DNA of 64,000 nucleotides from Roseomonas haemaphysalidis. GTDB taxonomy: Bacteria; Pseudomonadota; Alphaproteobacteria; Acetobacterales; Acetobacteraceae. Positions 41,332-49,605 of this stretch are shown piece after piece; positions within the stretch are counted from its first letter, which is position 1; each line of letters starts with the position of its first letter. The translations under genes were made by a program, and so were the position numbers. The DNA lies in assembly GCF_017355405.1 (NCBI RefSeq), contig NZ_CP061177.1, positions 2,773,001-2,837,000 of the forward strand, written 5' to 3'. The notes beneath the pieces are model-generated. The model saw only the letters and a list, made by a program, of their open reading frames with translations, searched no databases and was not told the origin of the DNA.

Positions 41332-42911
41332 CAGCGGGCCACCACGGCGGTGGGGGCGGCCGCGCCGGCGACGACGGCGGCGGGCGGCGGCGGCGGCGCG
41401 GCCGGCGGCACGCGCTGGTCCAGGGCGCGCACATAGGCGGCATCCAGGCCATAGATGTCGGGCCGCAAACGCAGCCGTCCTCCCTCCACCACGGCGGTCT
41501 GATACACCAGCCGCACCGGCAACGGCCGGCGCAGGCCGACGGCGCTGGTTTGCCGCGATTCCAGCGCCGCGTCGGCCTTGGCGCGGTCCCAGCCGGGCGT
41601 GCCTTCCAGTACCGCTCCCAGGAGGTCCATCGGCCGCTCCAGCCGGATGCAGCCCGAGGAAAAGGCACGGTCGCGCCTCGCGAACAAACCGCGGTCCGGC
41701 GTGTCGTGCAGGTAGATGTCGTCGCTGTTGGGCATGATGAACTTGATCCGGCCGAGCGCGCTGAAGTCGCCGGCGTCCTGGCGAAAGAGATACGGCACCC
41801 GCTCGGGGTTCACTGCCGCCCAGTTCACGGACAGCGGATCGACCTCGACGCGTTCGCCGCCGATGTATTGGAAGACGCGAAAACCCTTTTCGATCATCGC
41901 CCGCGGGTCGCGGCGGAACTTCGGCAGCAGGTCTTCCCGCGCATTGCGTTCCGGCACGCCCCAGGGCGGATTGAACTGCACCGTGGTCATGGTGACGGAC
42001 AGCAGCGGCGTGGCCCGCTGCGGCTTGCCGACGATCACGGCCATGTCCAGCAAGGCCCGCTCGCCTTCCAGCAGCTTCAGCCGGAAGTCGGGGACATTGA
42101 CCTCGATGCGCCGCCCCGGCTGCGGCCGCGGCATGGCACGGCGCTGGTCCAGGGCAACGCGCAGCTGCGCCACGCGCGCCTCGGCCGGGCGGTTCATCAC
42201 CGCCAGCGTGGCGGGGCCCACGCGGCCATCGGCATCCAGGTTGTAGGCGGACTGCCAGCGCTTGACGGCATCCAGCAGCGTCTCGTCATAAGCCGCGGGA
42301 TCGGCCGGCACCTCCGCGGCCAATGCCGCGTCCTCGGCCGCGACGCGCGCGCGCAGGGCCGGCACCCGCACCGGGTCCACCACGCCGGGTTCGATGGTCA
42401 TGGTGTCCGGCGTGGCGGAGGGCGGCACCTTGGGCCAGCCGCCGGCCTCCACACGCGCTCGGGCCTCGCGCAATGCCGAACGCAACAGGTCGGTGCCCGG
42501 GGGCAGCAGGGCCGCCTGCTCCACCACCTGAGCGGGGTCGGGGCTGCCGTGCAGCCGGGCCTGCCACGCCGGCAAAGCCACGATGTCCCGCCGCAGGTCG
42601 GGGCGGCCGGGCAGATAGCGCACGCGGCCCTGCAACAGGTCGGACACGGCGGCCCAGGCCGCGGCATAAAGCGCGGCGGCATAGCCCTGCGGGTCGGCGG
42701 TCGCGCGCGCATCGGCCGGGATGGCGTAATGCGCCGGGTTCAGGCCGTCCTGGTCCAGGGCCCGCAGGCGGGCGGCCAGGGCCAACAGCGCGTCCCAGTC
42801 GGGCCGCGCGGCGGGCGGAACCACGGCGGGACCCGCCGCCTGGGCCGCGAGCGGCAGGACGGAAGCCAGGAACACGAGGCAAGCATCGCGGCGAAGCATG
42901 CGGCATGGCAT
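41331..42911 (-). CDS. L,D-transpeptidase, YcbB/LdtD-like
   Basis: A 526-residue periplasmic enzyme forming 3-3 crosslinks in peptidoglycan. A signal peptide (DACLVFLASVLPLAAQAAG) is followed by a scaffold region, a peptidoglycan-binding repeat (DAVKRWQSAYNLDADGRVGP, near 215) and a YkuD domain. The catalytic histidine is in YLHDTPDRGLF and the nucleophile is Cys421 in SSGCIRLE. A Pro/Ala-rich tail ends the protein. Length and domain order fit the large LdtD class. Met5 is an alternative start. Its gene overlaps the MepK-like gene, pairing synthesis and cleavage of the same bond. Confidence 0.92.
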   Translation of the reverse strand: MPCRMLRRDACLVFLASVLPLAAQAAGPAVVPPAARPDWDALLALAARLRALDQDGLNPAHYAIPADARATADPQGYAAALYAAAWAAVSDLLQGRVRYLPGRPDLRRDIVALPAWQARLHGSPDPAQVVEQAALLPPGTDLLRSALREARARVEAGGWPKVPPSATPDTMTIEPGVVDPVRVPALRARVAAEDAALAAEVPADPAAYDETLLDAVKRWQSAYNLDADGRVGPATLAVMNRPAEARVAQLRVALDQRRAMPRPQPGRRIEVNVPDFRLKLLEGERALLDMAVIVGKPQRATPLLSVTMTTVQFNPPWGVPERNAREDLLPKFRRDPRAMIEKGFRVFQYIGGERVEVDPLSVNWAAVNPERVPYLFRQDAGDFSALGRIKFIMPNSDDIYLHDTPDRGLFARRDRAFSSGCIRLERPMDLLGAVLEGTPGWDRAKADAALESRQTSAVGLRRPLPVRLVYQTAVVEGGRLRLRPDIYGLDAAYVRALDQRVPPAAPPPPPAAVVAGAAAPTAVVAR

Positions 42912-42973
42912 ACAGCCCCGCCGGGTCGCCTGGCCAGCCCTTCCTGCATCACGCCGCCGCCAGGAACAATCGG

Positions 42974-43504
42974 TTACTGAGGTTTCTTCAGACCGGCGAG
43001 CTTGGCGAAGGGGTTGGGGCGCGTGGCTTCCGGCGCCGCCTCCGCATCGTCATCCAGCTCCAGCGTGGCGCCCGGCACACGCGGATAGGGGTCGAGCGCC
43101 AGGGACAATTGCTCGGCAATGGCCTCGCCCAGCTCCAGGTGCTCGCCGGCCACCGGAATCTCGTCCGGCCCCTCGGGGTCGGGCTCGTCCTCTTCCTCAC
43201 GCTCGGCGTCCATGCGCACGAAGCGCAGGTCCACCGCTTCCTCCACCCGCTGTGGCACGGGGTCCAGCGTCACCACGCAGGCCTGCACCACATCCGCGCT
43301 CATGCGGCCGCGCACCCGCACGGCGCCACCGGCCTCGGACCGCAGCCGCAGGCTGGCCTTCAGCGAACCGATGTCCAGGATGCCGAAGCGGCGGGCCAGG
43401 GCAGCCCGCTCGGCGGGGGTGGCTTCCAGCTCCTCGCGCTTTTCCTGGCGGGTGATGGTCCCCCAGGACAGCAGGCGGGAGAATTCGGGGGCGATGTCGC
43501 TCAT
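42974..43504 (-). CDS. DUF177/YceD family protein
   Basis: A 176-residue YceD/DUF177 protein. The central block VRGRMSADVVQACVVTLDPVPQ is the family core, followed by an acidic loop EREEEDEPDPEGPDE, the dimer segment LGEAIAEQLSLALDPYPR and the C-terminal NPFAKLAGLKKP. In other organisms YceD is tied to 23S rRNA/L32 (rpmF) biology. Here, as in many alphaproteobacteria, it overlaps the cytochrome bc1 chaperone gene (ATGA). Neither rpmF nor plsX follows, since the L,D-transpeptidase gene comes next. Confidence 0.88.
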   Translation of the reverse strand: MSDIAPEFSRLLSWGTITRQEKREELEATPAERAALARRFGILDIGSLKASLRLRSEAGGAVRVRGRMSADVVQACVVTLDPVPQRVEEAVDLRFVRMDAEREEEDEPDPEGPDEIPVAGEHLELGEAIAEQLSLALDPYPRVPGATLELDDDAEAAPEATRPNPFAKLAGLKKPQ

Positions 43505-44046
43505 GCCGTTACCTCGGGGAAGCGCGCGCGGCCGGCCAGCAACGCGTCTAGGGGTTGCGCCGCCAGGGCCGTATCGGTGCGCAGCGCCGCGGCCGCCAGC
43601 CGGGCGGGCCGATCGTCGTCATCGGGCAGGGTGCCGCGCCACACGTTGCGCGCCAGGGCGGTGGCCAGGCCCGCGGCATCGCCCGCTTCCAATGGCGCCT
43701 CGTAGGCCTGGGCCCGGCCGTGAAAGGCTTCCCACATGTTCTTCACCCGGCGGGAAATGGACATGTCGCCCACCCCCATCTCGCGCAGGTTGGTGTCCAT
43801 GTCCGCGAACATCGCGTCGAACACCGCCTGGGCCAGCTTGGCGCCGCGCGGGTCGGCATCGCGATGCAGGCGCCGGATCAGCAGCGCGACGTACAGGCCG
43901 ACGATGTCGAACCGCCCGTCCAGCGTGTCCGGCACCGAGAGCTCGGCGTAGAAATAAGGCTGGCGGGCCGCCTGCACGGCCTGGCCATACAACTCGAAGC
44001 CGCGGCGCTCATGCGCCTTGCTGCGGAACAGGCCGAACAGGGCCAT
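43501..44046 (-). CDS. Ubiquinol-cytochrome c chaperone family protein (Cbp3-like)
   Basis: A 181-residue soluble protein of the Cbp3/UQCC1 family, assembly factors of cytochrome b and the bc1 complex. Typical stretches are LYGQAVQAARQPYFYAELSVPDT, LDGRFDIVGLYVALLIRRLH and FADMDTNLREMGVGDMSISRRVKNM. It overlaps the DUF177 gene by ATGA and is divergent from bamE, the usual alphaproteobacterial layout. The bc1 genes themselves are not in the window. Confidence 0.9.
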   Translation of the reverse strand: MALFGLFRSKAHERRGFELYGQAVQAARQPYFYAELSVPDTLDGRFDIVGLYVALLIRRLHRDADPRGAKLAQAVFDAMFADMDTNLREMGVGDMSISRRVKNMWEAFHGRAQAYEAPLEAGDAAGLATALARNVWRGTLPDDDDRPARLAAAALRTDTALAAQPLDALLAGRARFPEVTA

Positions 44047-44218
44047 GGCGGGCGGGGCTCCTCGTGCTTCGGCAAGCGGCAGTTGACCCCAATGCGGGGC
44101 GGTGGCAATCGACCGAGCAGATGGCCCGCCAGCCGCGCCCGGTCAATCGGGCACGGGCAAGCGGACCGCACCGACCCCCACCGCGCCGCAGGCCGGTACG
44201 TACCGAGAGGGCTCAGCC

Positions 44219-44731
44219 ATGGCCAGCCGCACCATCCCCGCCCCACGGGCCCGCCTCGCGCCCGGTCTCGTCGCGCTCGGCCTGCTGCTCGGCGGCTGCT
44301 CGGTGTTCGAGGCGCCACCGGTGCTGCGCGGCAACCGCGCCGACCCCGAGGTGATCGCGCAGCTCAGCCCCGGCGTGCAAACCAAGGCGGATGTGCGCGC
44401 GCTGCTGGGCTCGCCCAGCGCCACCGGCACCTTTGACGATTCAGAGTGGTACTACATCAGCTCCGTGACGCGCATCCGGCCGGCGCAGAACCCCGGCGTG
44501 GAGAACCAGCGGGTGGTGACCATGCGCTTCGACCCGCAGGGCGTGCTGCAAAGCGTCAGCGAGCTGGGCCCCAAGGATATGCGCGACGTGGCGGTGGTGG
44601 AACGCACCACGCCGGTGCCGGGCACCGACCGTACCATCCTGCAGGCGCTGTTCGGCAATATCGGCCGCGTGGGCGCGGCTGGCCTTGGCGCCGGCGCGGA
44701 TGCCGGGCCGGGCGGCGGCCCCGGCCGCTAA
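44219..44731 (+). CDS. bamE: Outer membrane protein assembly factor BamE
   Basis: A 170-residue lipoprotein of the BAM complex that inserts beta-barrels. The signal ends in LLLGGC, so the mature protein starts at a lipidated cysteine. The SmpA/OmlA fold is seen as QLSPGVQTKADVRALLGSPS, followed by SEWYYISS and VVTMRFDPQGVLQSV. The C-terminal 25 residues are a Gly/Ala tail. GAGAGGG lies upstream of the ATG at 44219; earlier in-frame codons are non-coding in character. Its TAA overlaps the convergent MFS stop in CTAA. Confidence 0.93.
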   Translation: MASRTIPAPRARLAPGLVALGLLLGGCSVFEAPPVLRGNRADPEVIAQLSPGVQTKADVRALLGSPSATGTFDDSEWYYISSVTRIRPAQNPGVENQRVVTMRFDPQGVLQSVSELGPKDMRDVAVVERTTPVPGTDRTILQALFGNIGRVGAAGLGAGADAGPGGGPGR

Positions 44732-45921
44732 AGCGCGGCCACGGCCCGCCGGCGGCCGAAGGCGATGGCGCCCACCGCCACCGCCATGGCCGGTACCAAG
44801 AGCAGCATCAGGGTGTTCCAGCCCGCCCAGGCGTGGATGGCGCCCGACGCAAAGGCGCTGCAGGCCACGGTGCCGAAGACAATGAAGTCGTTGGCGGCCT
44901 GGGCGCGCACCCGCTCGTCAGGCCGGTAGGATTCGGCCAAAAGGTTGGTGGCGCCGACGAACATGAAGTTCCAGCCCAGGCCCAGCGCCACCAGTGCCAC
45001 GCCGAAATGCGCGAAGCTTTCGCCCGAGGCCGCGACCAGCACGCAGCCAATGTTCAGCGCCGCCCCCGCGACGATGACGGGCCGCGCGCCGAAGCGGGCG
45101 ATCAGCCGGCCGGAAAAGAAGCCCGGGGCGAACATCGCCACCGCGTGCATCTGAATGACCGTGGCGCTGGCGGAAATGCCGAAGCCGCACAGCATCATCT
45201 CCAGCGGCGTCGCGGTCATCATCAGGTTCATGCAGCCATAGGCCAGCGCGCCGGCCATGGCGGCGGTGATAAAGGCGGGCCGGACCAGGATCTCGCGCAG
45301 CGGCGTGCTGTTCTTGGGGCGCGGCGGCGCCGGCGGCAGGCGGGTGAAGGACAGCAGCGTGATGCACACCAGGGGCAGCAGGGCCAGGATCAGGTAGGTG
45401 CCGAGAAACAGCATCGGCGCCAGCAGGTCCTTGGAGTTCTTCACCAGCTCGGGCCCGAAGATCGCCGACAACACGCCGCCCGCCATCACCAGGGAAATGG
45501 CGCGCGGGCGGTATTCCGGCGTCGCCACCTCGGCAGCGGCGAAGCGGTAATGCTGGGAGATGCCAAAGCCGATGCCGGCCGGCACCGCGCCCAGGCAATA
45601 CAGTGCGAAGGAACCCTGCCACACGCCGGCGGCGAAGGTCAGGCTGCCGATGCCGGCGCAAAGGGCACCCAGCATGAAGCCCGGCTTGCGCCCGAGCCGC
45701 GCGAAGATGATGCCGGCCGGGATGGAGGCCGCCATGGTGGACGCCATCTGCACCGCCATGGGCAGGGTGGCCAACAGCTTGTCCGTCGCCAGGCTGTAGC
45801 CGATCAGGGCGGACATCGCGGTCTGGCCCACCGTCGCCGCCTGCATCAGCGCCTGGCACAGGAACATCAGGAACACGCTGCGCTTCATGGTCGCGGCATC
45901 CGCCGCATGGCCGGACTGCAT
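44728..45921 (-). CDS. MFS transporter
   Basis: A 397-residue major facilitator protein with about twelve helices. The loop 2-3 motif is IIFARLGRKPGFMLG and the second half has GRLIARFGARPVI. It ends the rpiB-thiL operon, its ATG at 45921 overlapping the thiL stop as TGATG; an ATG five codons earlier would overlap thiL by 16 bases. The position suggests cotranscription with riboflavin/thiamine genes, but nothing in the sequence shows a vitamin as substrate. Confidence 0.88.
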   Translation of the reverse strand: MQSGHAADAATMKRSVFLMFLCQALMQAATVGQTAMSALIGYSLATDKLLATLPMAVQMASTMAASIPAGIIFARLGRKPGFMLGALCAGIGSLTFAAGVWQGSFALYCLGAVPAGIGFGISQHYRFAAAEVATPEYRPRAISLVMAGGVLSAIFGPELVKNSKDLLAPMLFLGTYLILALLPLVCITLLSFTRLPPAPPRPKNSTPLREILVRPAFITAAMAGALAYGCMNLMMTATPLEMMLCGFGISASATVIQMHAVAMFAPGFFSGRLIARFGARPVIVAGAALNIGCVLVAASGESFAHFGVALVALGLGWNFMFVGATNLLAESYRPDERVRAQAANDFIVFGTVACSAFASGAIHAWAGWNTLMLLLVPAMAVAVGAIAFGRRRAVAAL

Positions 45922-46889
45922 CAGAAGTGGCTCCATCCCTCTTGGGAGAGGGTCATGGGCGCCCCCTGCCCGTCCAGCACCGTAACAAGCGGATCGCCCG
46001 CCACGAACCGCCCGATGCGCGTGGCAGTCGTGCCGGTGGCGGCGGCGAGAGCGGCGATGCCGGCCGCCGCGCCGGGCGGCGCCGCGAACAGCAGTTCGTA
46101 ATCGTCGCCACCCGTCAGCACGCGCCGCAGCAAGGCGGGTTCAGCGGCCAGCACCGCGGCTGCGGCGGGCGACAGCGGCACCAGCACCGCCTCAAGCACC
46201 GCGCCGCAACCCGAAGCGCGGCACAGGTGCCCCAGGTCCTGCACCAGCCCGTCCGAAACATCCATGGCGGCATGCGCCAGCCCTACCAGCCCCTGCCCCA
46301 GCGCCATGCGCGGGCGCGGGATCCGGTAGCGGTCCGCCAGATGGCCCGCTGCGTCGCCCGCCCGCTCGCCCAGCGCCACGGACAGGCCCAGCGTGCCGTC
46401 GCCCACCGTGCCCGAAACCCAGAGCTCGTCCCCTGCCCGCGCGCCGTTGCGCCGCAGGGCGGTGCCGGGCGCCACATGGCCGATGATGGTGAGCGACAGG
46501 GACACCGGCCCGGCGGTGGAGGTCGTGTCGCCCCCCAGCACGCGCAGGCCAAACTCGTGTTGGTCCGCGGCCAGCCCGGCGGCGAAGCCCTGCAGCCAGT
46601 CCGGCGGCGTCTCGCGTGGCAGGCTGACCGTCAGCAGGTAGCCGAGCGGCTGCGCGCCCATCGCCGCGAGGTCGGACAGGTTGGTGCGCAGCAGCTTGCG
46701 GGCGATGTTGCCCGGGCTGTCGTCCGGCAGGAAATGCACGCCGGCGACCATGGCATCCGCCGCCAAGACCAGCTCGCGCCCGGGGGGCGGTGTCAGCAAT
46801 GCGGCGTCGTCGGACAGGTCCAGGGCGCCAGGGCCCGCCAGCGGCCGGAAGTGCTGGGCGATCAACGCGAATTCCGGCGGCAGGGTCAT
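45921..46889 (-). CDS. thiL: Thiamine-monophosphate kinase ThiL
   Basis: A 322-residue kinase that phosphorylates thiamine monophosphate to thiamine diphosphate. Metal- and ATP-site motifs: DLSDDAALL (24-32), VLAADAMVAGVHF (near 41-53), RTNLSDLAAMGA (near 68), VLGGDTTSTAG (near 118) and MDVSDGLVQDL (near 210). It lies four bases after nusB, as in many proteobacteria, and its stop overlaps the MFS start. Confidence 0.95.
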   Translation of the reverse strand: MTLPPEFALIAQHFRPLAGPGALDLSDDAALLTPPPGRELVLAADAMVAGVHFLPDDSPGNIARKLLRTNLSDLAAMGAQPLGYLLTVSLPRETPPDWLQGFAAGLAADQHEFGLRVLGGDTTSTAGPVSLSLTIIGHVAPGTALRRNGARAGDELWVSGTVGDGTLGLSVALGERAGDAAGHLADRYRIPRPRMALGQGLVGLAHAAMDVSDGLVQDLGHLCRASGCGAVLEAVLVPLSPAAAAVLAAEPALLRRVLTGGDDYELLFAAPPGAAAGIAALAAATGTTATRIGRFVAGDPLVTVLDGQGAPMTLSQEGWSHF

Positions 46890-46893
46890 GCGG

Positions 46894-47391
46894 TCAGCGA
46901 GTGAACTCGGGGCCCCGCAGGTGGCGCGCCAGGGCGTCTAGCACGCCATTGGCGAAGCGCGGCTCCTCGCCCCCGAAGAAGCCGTGGGCGATGTCCATGT
47001 ATTCGTTGATCACCACGCGCGCCGGCGGCTCGGTGGAGGAGGAGAACTCGAAGGCCGCGGCGCGCAACAGGGCACGCAACACCGGGTCCAGCCGCGCCAC
47101 CGTCCAGTCGCGGGCCAGATGGGCGCTGATCACGCCATCCAGCATGTCGCCATCCTTCGCCACGCCGCGCACCACGTGGGTGAACAGCGGCACGTCCACC
47201 TGCGGCACACGCCCGTCCTCATAGCCGCCGCCATCAGGGCCCAGGCGGTGACGCACGAACTGGTCGATCACCGTTTCGGCGCTTTCGCCGCCCTGGTCGC
47301 TTTGAAACAGGGCCTGGATGGCGGCGACGCGCGCGCCGGTACGGGGGCGGCCCTGCTGGGCCGCCGCGGAGGTCTTGGTGGGGGTGCTCAT
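46894..47391 (-). CDS. nusB: Transcription antitermination factor NusB
   Basis: A 165-residue RNA-binding protein acting with NusE (S10) on boxA RNA in rRNA antitermination. Family sequence ARVAAIQALFQSDQ near the N-terminus, DPVLRALLRAAAFEF in the middle and VVINEYMDIAHGFFG followed by FANGVLDALAR near the end. The first 20 residues are a low-complexity Thr/Ala/Gln tail. The ATG overlaps the ribH stop by ATGA. Standard ribH-nusB-thiL order. Confidence 0.95.
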   Translation of the reverse strand: MSTPTKTSAAAQQGRPRTGARVAAIQALFQSDQGGESAETVIDQFVRHRLGPDGGGYEDGRVPQVDVPLFTHVVRGVAKDGDMLDGVISAHLARDWTVARLDPVLRALLRAAAFEFSSSTEPPARVVINEYMDIAHGFFGGEEPRFANGVLDALARHLRGPEFTR

Positions 47392-47870
47392 CGGATGCCC
47401 CATCTGCGCGCCAGCGCGATCTGGGTCAACAGGGCGTGGGCGGCCTCGGCGCCCTTGTTGTGACGGTCGTCGGCGCTGCGGGCCTCGGCCTGGTCCAGGG
47501 ATTCGACTGTCAAAAGGCCAAAGCCCAGCGGAATGCCGGTTTCGCTGCTGATGTCCATCACGCCCTGGCACACCGCCTCGCAGATGAACTGGTAGTGGTC
47601 GGTCTCGCCCTTCACCACGCAGCCGTGCAGCAGGTAGCCATCCCAGCCAGGCGCGACTTCCATGGCCATGCGCAGCGCCGCCGGCAGCTCGAAAGCGCCC
47701 GCCACGTCCACCGTTTCCAGGTGGGCGCCGGCCTCGGCCAGCACGCGCTCGGCGCCGCGCTTCATGCCGCCCACCACGCCGTCGTAATAGGGTGCCTGGA
47801 TCAGCAGGATGCGCGGCGGCGGGCCGGCGACAACGGGGGTGGCGCGCTCGGGGGCGTCGATGGTGCTCAC
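47388..47870 (-). CDS. ribH: 6,7-dimethyl-8-ribityllumazine synthase RibH
   Basis: A 160-residue lumazine synthase, condensing dihydroxybutanone phosphate with the ribitylamino-uracil. Recognisable sites: VDVAGAFELPAALRMA (near 52), GCVVKGETDHYQFICEA (near 85, with the catalytic histidine) and GIPLGFGLLTVES. The start is a GTG overlapping the ribBA stop as GTGA. It acts between RibD/RibBA and RibE of the same operon. Confidence 0.95.
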   Translation of the reverse strand: MSTIDAPERATPVVAGPPPRILLIQAPYYDGVVGGMKRGAERVLAEAGAHLETVDVAGAFELPAALRMAMEVAPGWDGYLLHGCVVKGETDHYQFICEAVCQGVMDISSETGIPLGFGLLTVESLDQAEARSADDRHNKGAEAAHALLTQIALARRWGIR

Positions 47871-49003
47871 GGGGTGGGGGCCTCGCCGTCGTCGATGGAA
47901 CGGGTTTCGGCGACCGTCAGGCCATAGCCTTCCAGGCCGACAATCGCCTTGGGGTGGTTGGACAGCAGGATCATTTCCTTGACGCCGAGATCCGCCAGGA
48001 TCTGCGCGCCGATGCCGTAGTCGCGCAGCTCCGGGTTCACGCCCCGGCCGCGGCCGGCGCGCACGCGCTCGGAAATGGCGGTGGGCTTCACGTCGCGGAT
48101 CAGCACCACCACGCCGCGCCCGGCGGCCGAAATCTCGGCCATGGAGCGCTGCAGGTCGTGCGGCCCCTGCATGCCGATGATGTCGGACAGGACGTTCACC
48201 GCATGCATGCGCACCAGCGCCGGGCCAGGGCGCGCCAGATCGCCCTTCACCAGCGCGACGTGCTCGCCGTATTCCAGCGTGTTCGCGTAGACCACCAGCC
48301 GCCACTCGCCGTTGCCCGAAGCATCCGGCATGCGGCCCTCCTCCACCCGCTTGACCAGCCGCTCCGTGCGGCGGCGGTGGGCGATCAGGTCGGCGATGGT
48401 GCCGAGCTTCAACCCGTGGTGCTGGGCGAAGGACACCAGGTCCGGCAGGCGGGCCATGGTGCCGTCGTCATTCATGATCTCGCAGATCACGCCGGCGGGG
48501 TTCAGCCCGGCCATGCGGGCGAAGTCCACCGCCGCCTCGGTATGGCCGGCGCGCACCAGCGTCCCGCCTTCGCGCGCCACCAGCGGAAACACGTGGCCGG
48601 GGGTGACGATGTCCTCGCGCTTGGTTTCGCCATTGATGGCGACCGCGACGGTGCGCGCCCGGTCGGCGGCGGAGATGCCGGTGGTCACCCCTTCCCGCGC
48701 CTCGATGGAGACCGTGAAGGCGGTCTGGTGCCGGGTGCCGTTGGCCTGGGCCATCAGCGGCAGCCCCAGATGCTCCACCCGCCCGCGCGTCATGGCCAGG
48801 CAGATCAGCCCGCGCGCGAAACGGGCCATGAAGTTGATGGCGTCCGGCGTGGCGAACTGCGCCGGGATCACGAGGTCGCCCTCGTTCTCGCGGTCCTCGT
48901 CATCGACCAGGATGAACATGCGGCCGCGCCGCGCTTCCTCCAGCAGCTCCTCGGTGGGGCTGAGGAACTGGTGCAGCGAGGTCTGCGTGGTCGTCATGTT
49001 CAT
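47867..49003 (-). CDS. ribBA: 3,4-dihydroxy-2-butanone 4-phosphate synthase RibB with a degenerate GTP cyclohydrolase II domain
   Basis: A 378-residue two-domain protein. Residues 15-210 form a complete DHBP synthase (ILVDDEDRENEGDLV, GVTTGISAADRA, LVRAGHTEAAVDFA). Residues 215-378 have the GTP cyclohydrolase II fold but not its active site. The zinc-binding block that normally holds three cysteines reads MHAVNVLSDIIGMQ and contains none, and the EGRxIGL motif is replaced by RDVKPTAIS. The end (LRDYGIGAQILADLGV, HPKAIVGLEGYGL) is conserved. So only the RibB half should be active, and a separate RibA is needed elsewhere in the genome. Confidence 0.93.
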   Translation of the reverse strand: MNMTTTQTSLHQFLSPTEELLEEARRGRMFILVDDEDRENEGDLVIPAQFATPDAINFMARFARGLICLAMTRGRVEHLGLPLMAQANGTRHQTAFTVSIEAREGVTTGISAADRARTVAVAINGETKREDIVTPGHVFPLVAREGGTLVRAGHTEAAVDFARMAGLNPAGVICEIMNDDGTMARLPDLVSFAQHHGLKLGTIADLIAHRRRTERLVKRVEEGRMPDASGNGEWRLVVYANTLEYGEHVALVKGDLARPGPALVRMHAVNVLSDIIGMQGPHDLQRSMAEISAAGRGVVVLIRDVKPTAISERVRAGRGRGVNPELRDYGIGAQILADLGVKEMILLSNHPKAIVGLEGYGLTVAETRSIDDGEAPTP

Positions 49004-49602
49004 GCGTGGAACTCCTGCAGGCGGGCGACGTAGCGCGCCAGCATGTCGATCTCGATGTTCACCCGGTCGCCGGGCTTCAGGTCGGCAAGGGTCGTGACCG
49101 TGCCGGTATGCGGGATGACGTTGACGCCGAAGCTGTTGCCCTGCACCTCGTTGACGGTCAGGGACACACCGTTGACGGTGACGGAACCCTTGGGCGCCAC
49201 AAAGCGCGCCAGCCCGTCCGGCAGGCGGAACAGCCAGCGGGTGGAGCCGTTCTCCGGCGTCTCGGACAGCACGTCGCCCAGCCCGTCCACATGGCCGGAC
49301 ACCACGTGGCCGCCCATCTCGTCGCCCACCTTCAGGGCGCGCTCCAGGTTGATGCGGCTGCCGACCCGCCAGCCGCCCAATGTCGTCTTGGACAGGCTTT
49401 CCGCCGAAACCTCGACCGTGAAGCGGCTGTCGCCCAGCGTCACCACCGTCAGGCAGCAGCCGGAGCAGGCGATGGAAGCGCCGATCTCGGCCCCCGCCAG
49501 CCAGCCCTGCGGCGTGTCGATGGCCAGCCGCATGTCCTGGCCGTCGCCCAGGGGCTCGATGGCGGAAACGACGCCGATGGCGGTGATGATCCCGGTGAAC
49601 AT
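49000..49602 (-). CDS. ribE: Riboflavin synthase alpha subunit RibE
   Basis: A 200-residue riboflavin synthase that dismutates two lumazines to riboflavin. It begins with the invariant MFTGII and consists of two lumazine-binding repeats (about 1-97 and 98-195). SIACSGCCLTVV and SVTVNGVSLTVNEV are equivalent positions of the two, and GHVVSGHVDGLG is also present. The start is three bases after ribD, and the end overlaps ribBA by ATGA. Confidence 0.95.
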   Translation of the reverse strand: MFTGIITAIGVVSAIEPLGDGQDMRLAIDTPQGWLAGAEIGASIACSGCCLTVVTLGDSRFTVEVSAESLSKTTLGGWRVGSRINLERALKVGDEMGGHVVSGHVDGLGDVLSETPENGSTRWLFRLPDGLARFVAPKGSVTVNGVSLTVNEVQGNSFGVNVIPHTGTVTTLADLKPGDRVNIEIDMLARYVARLQEFHA

Positions 49603-49605
49603 GGT

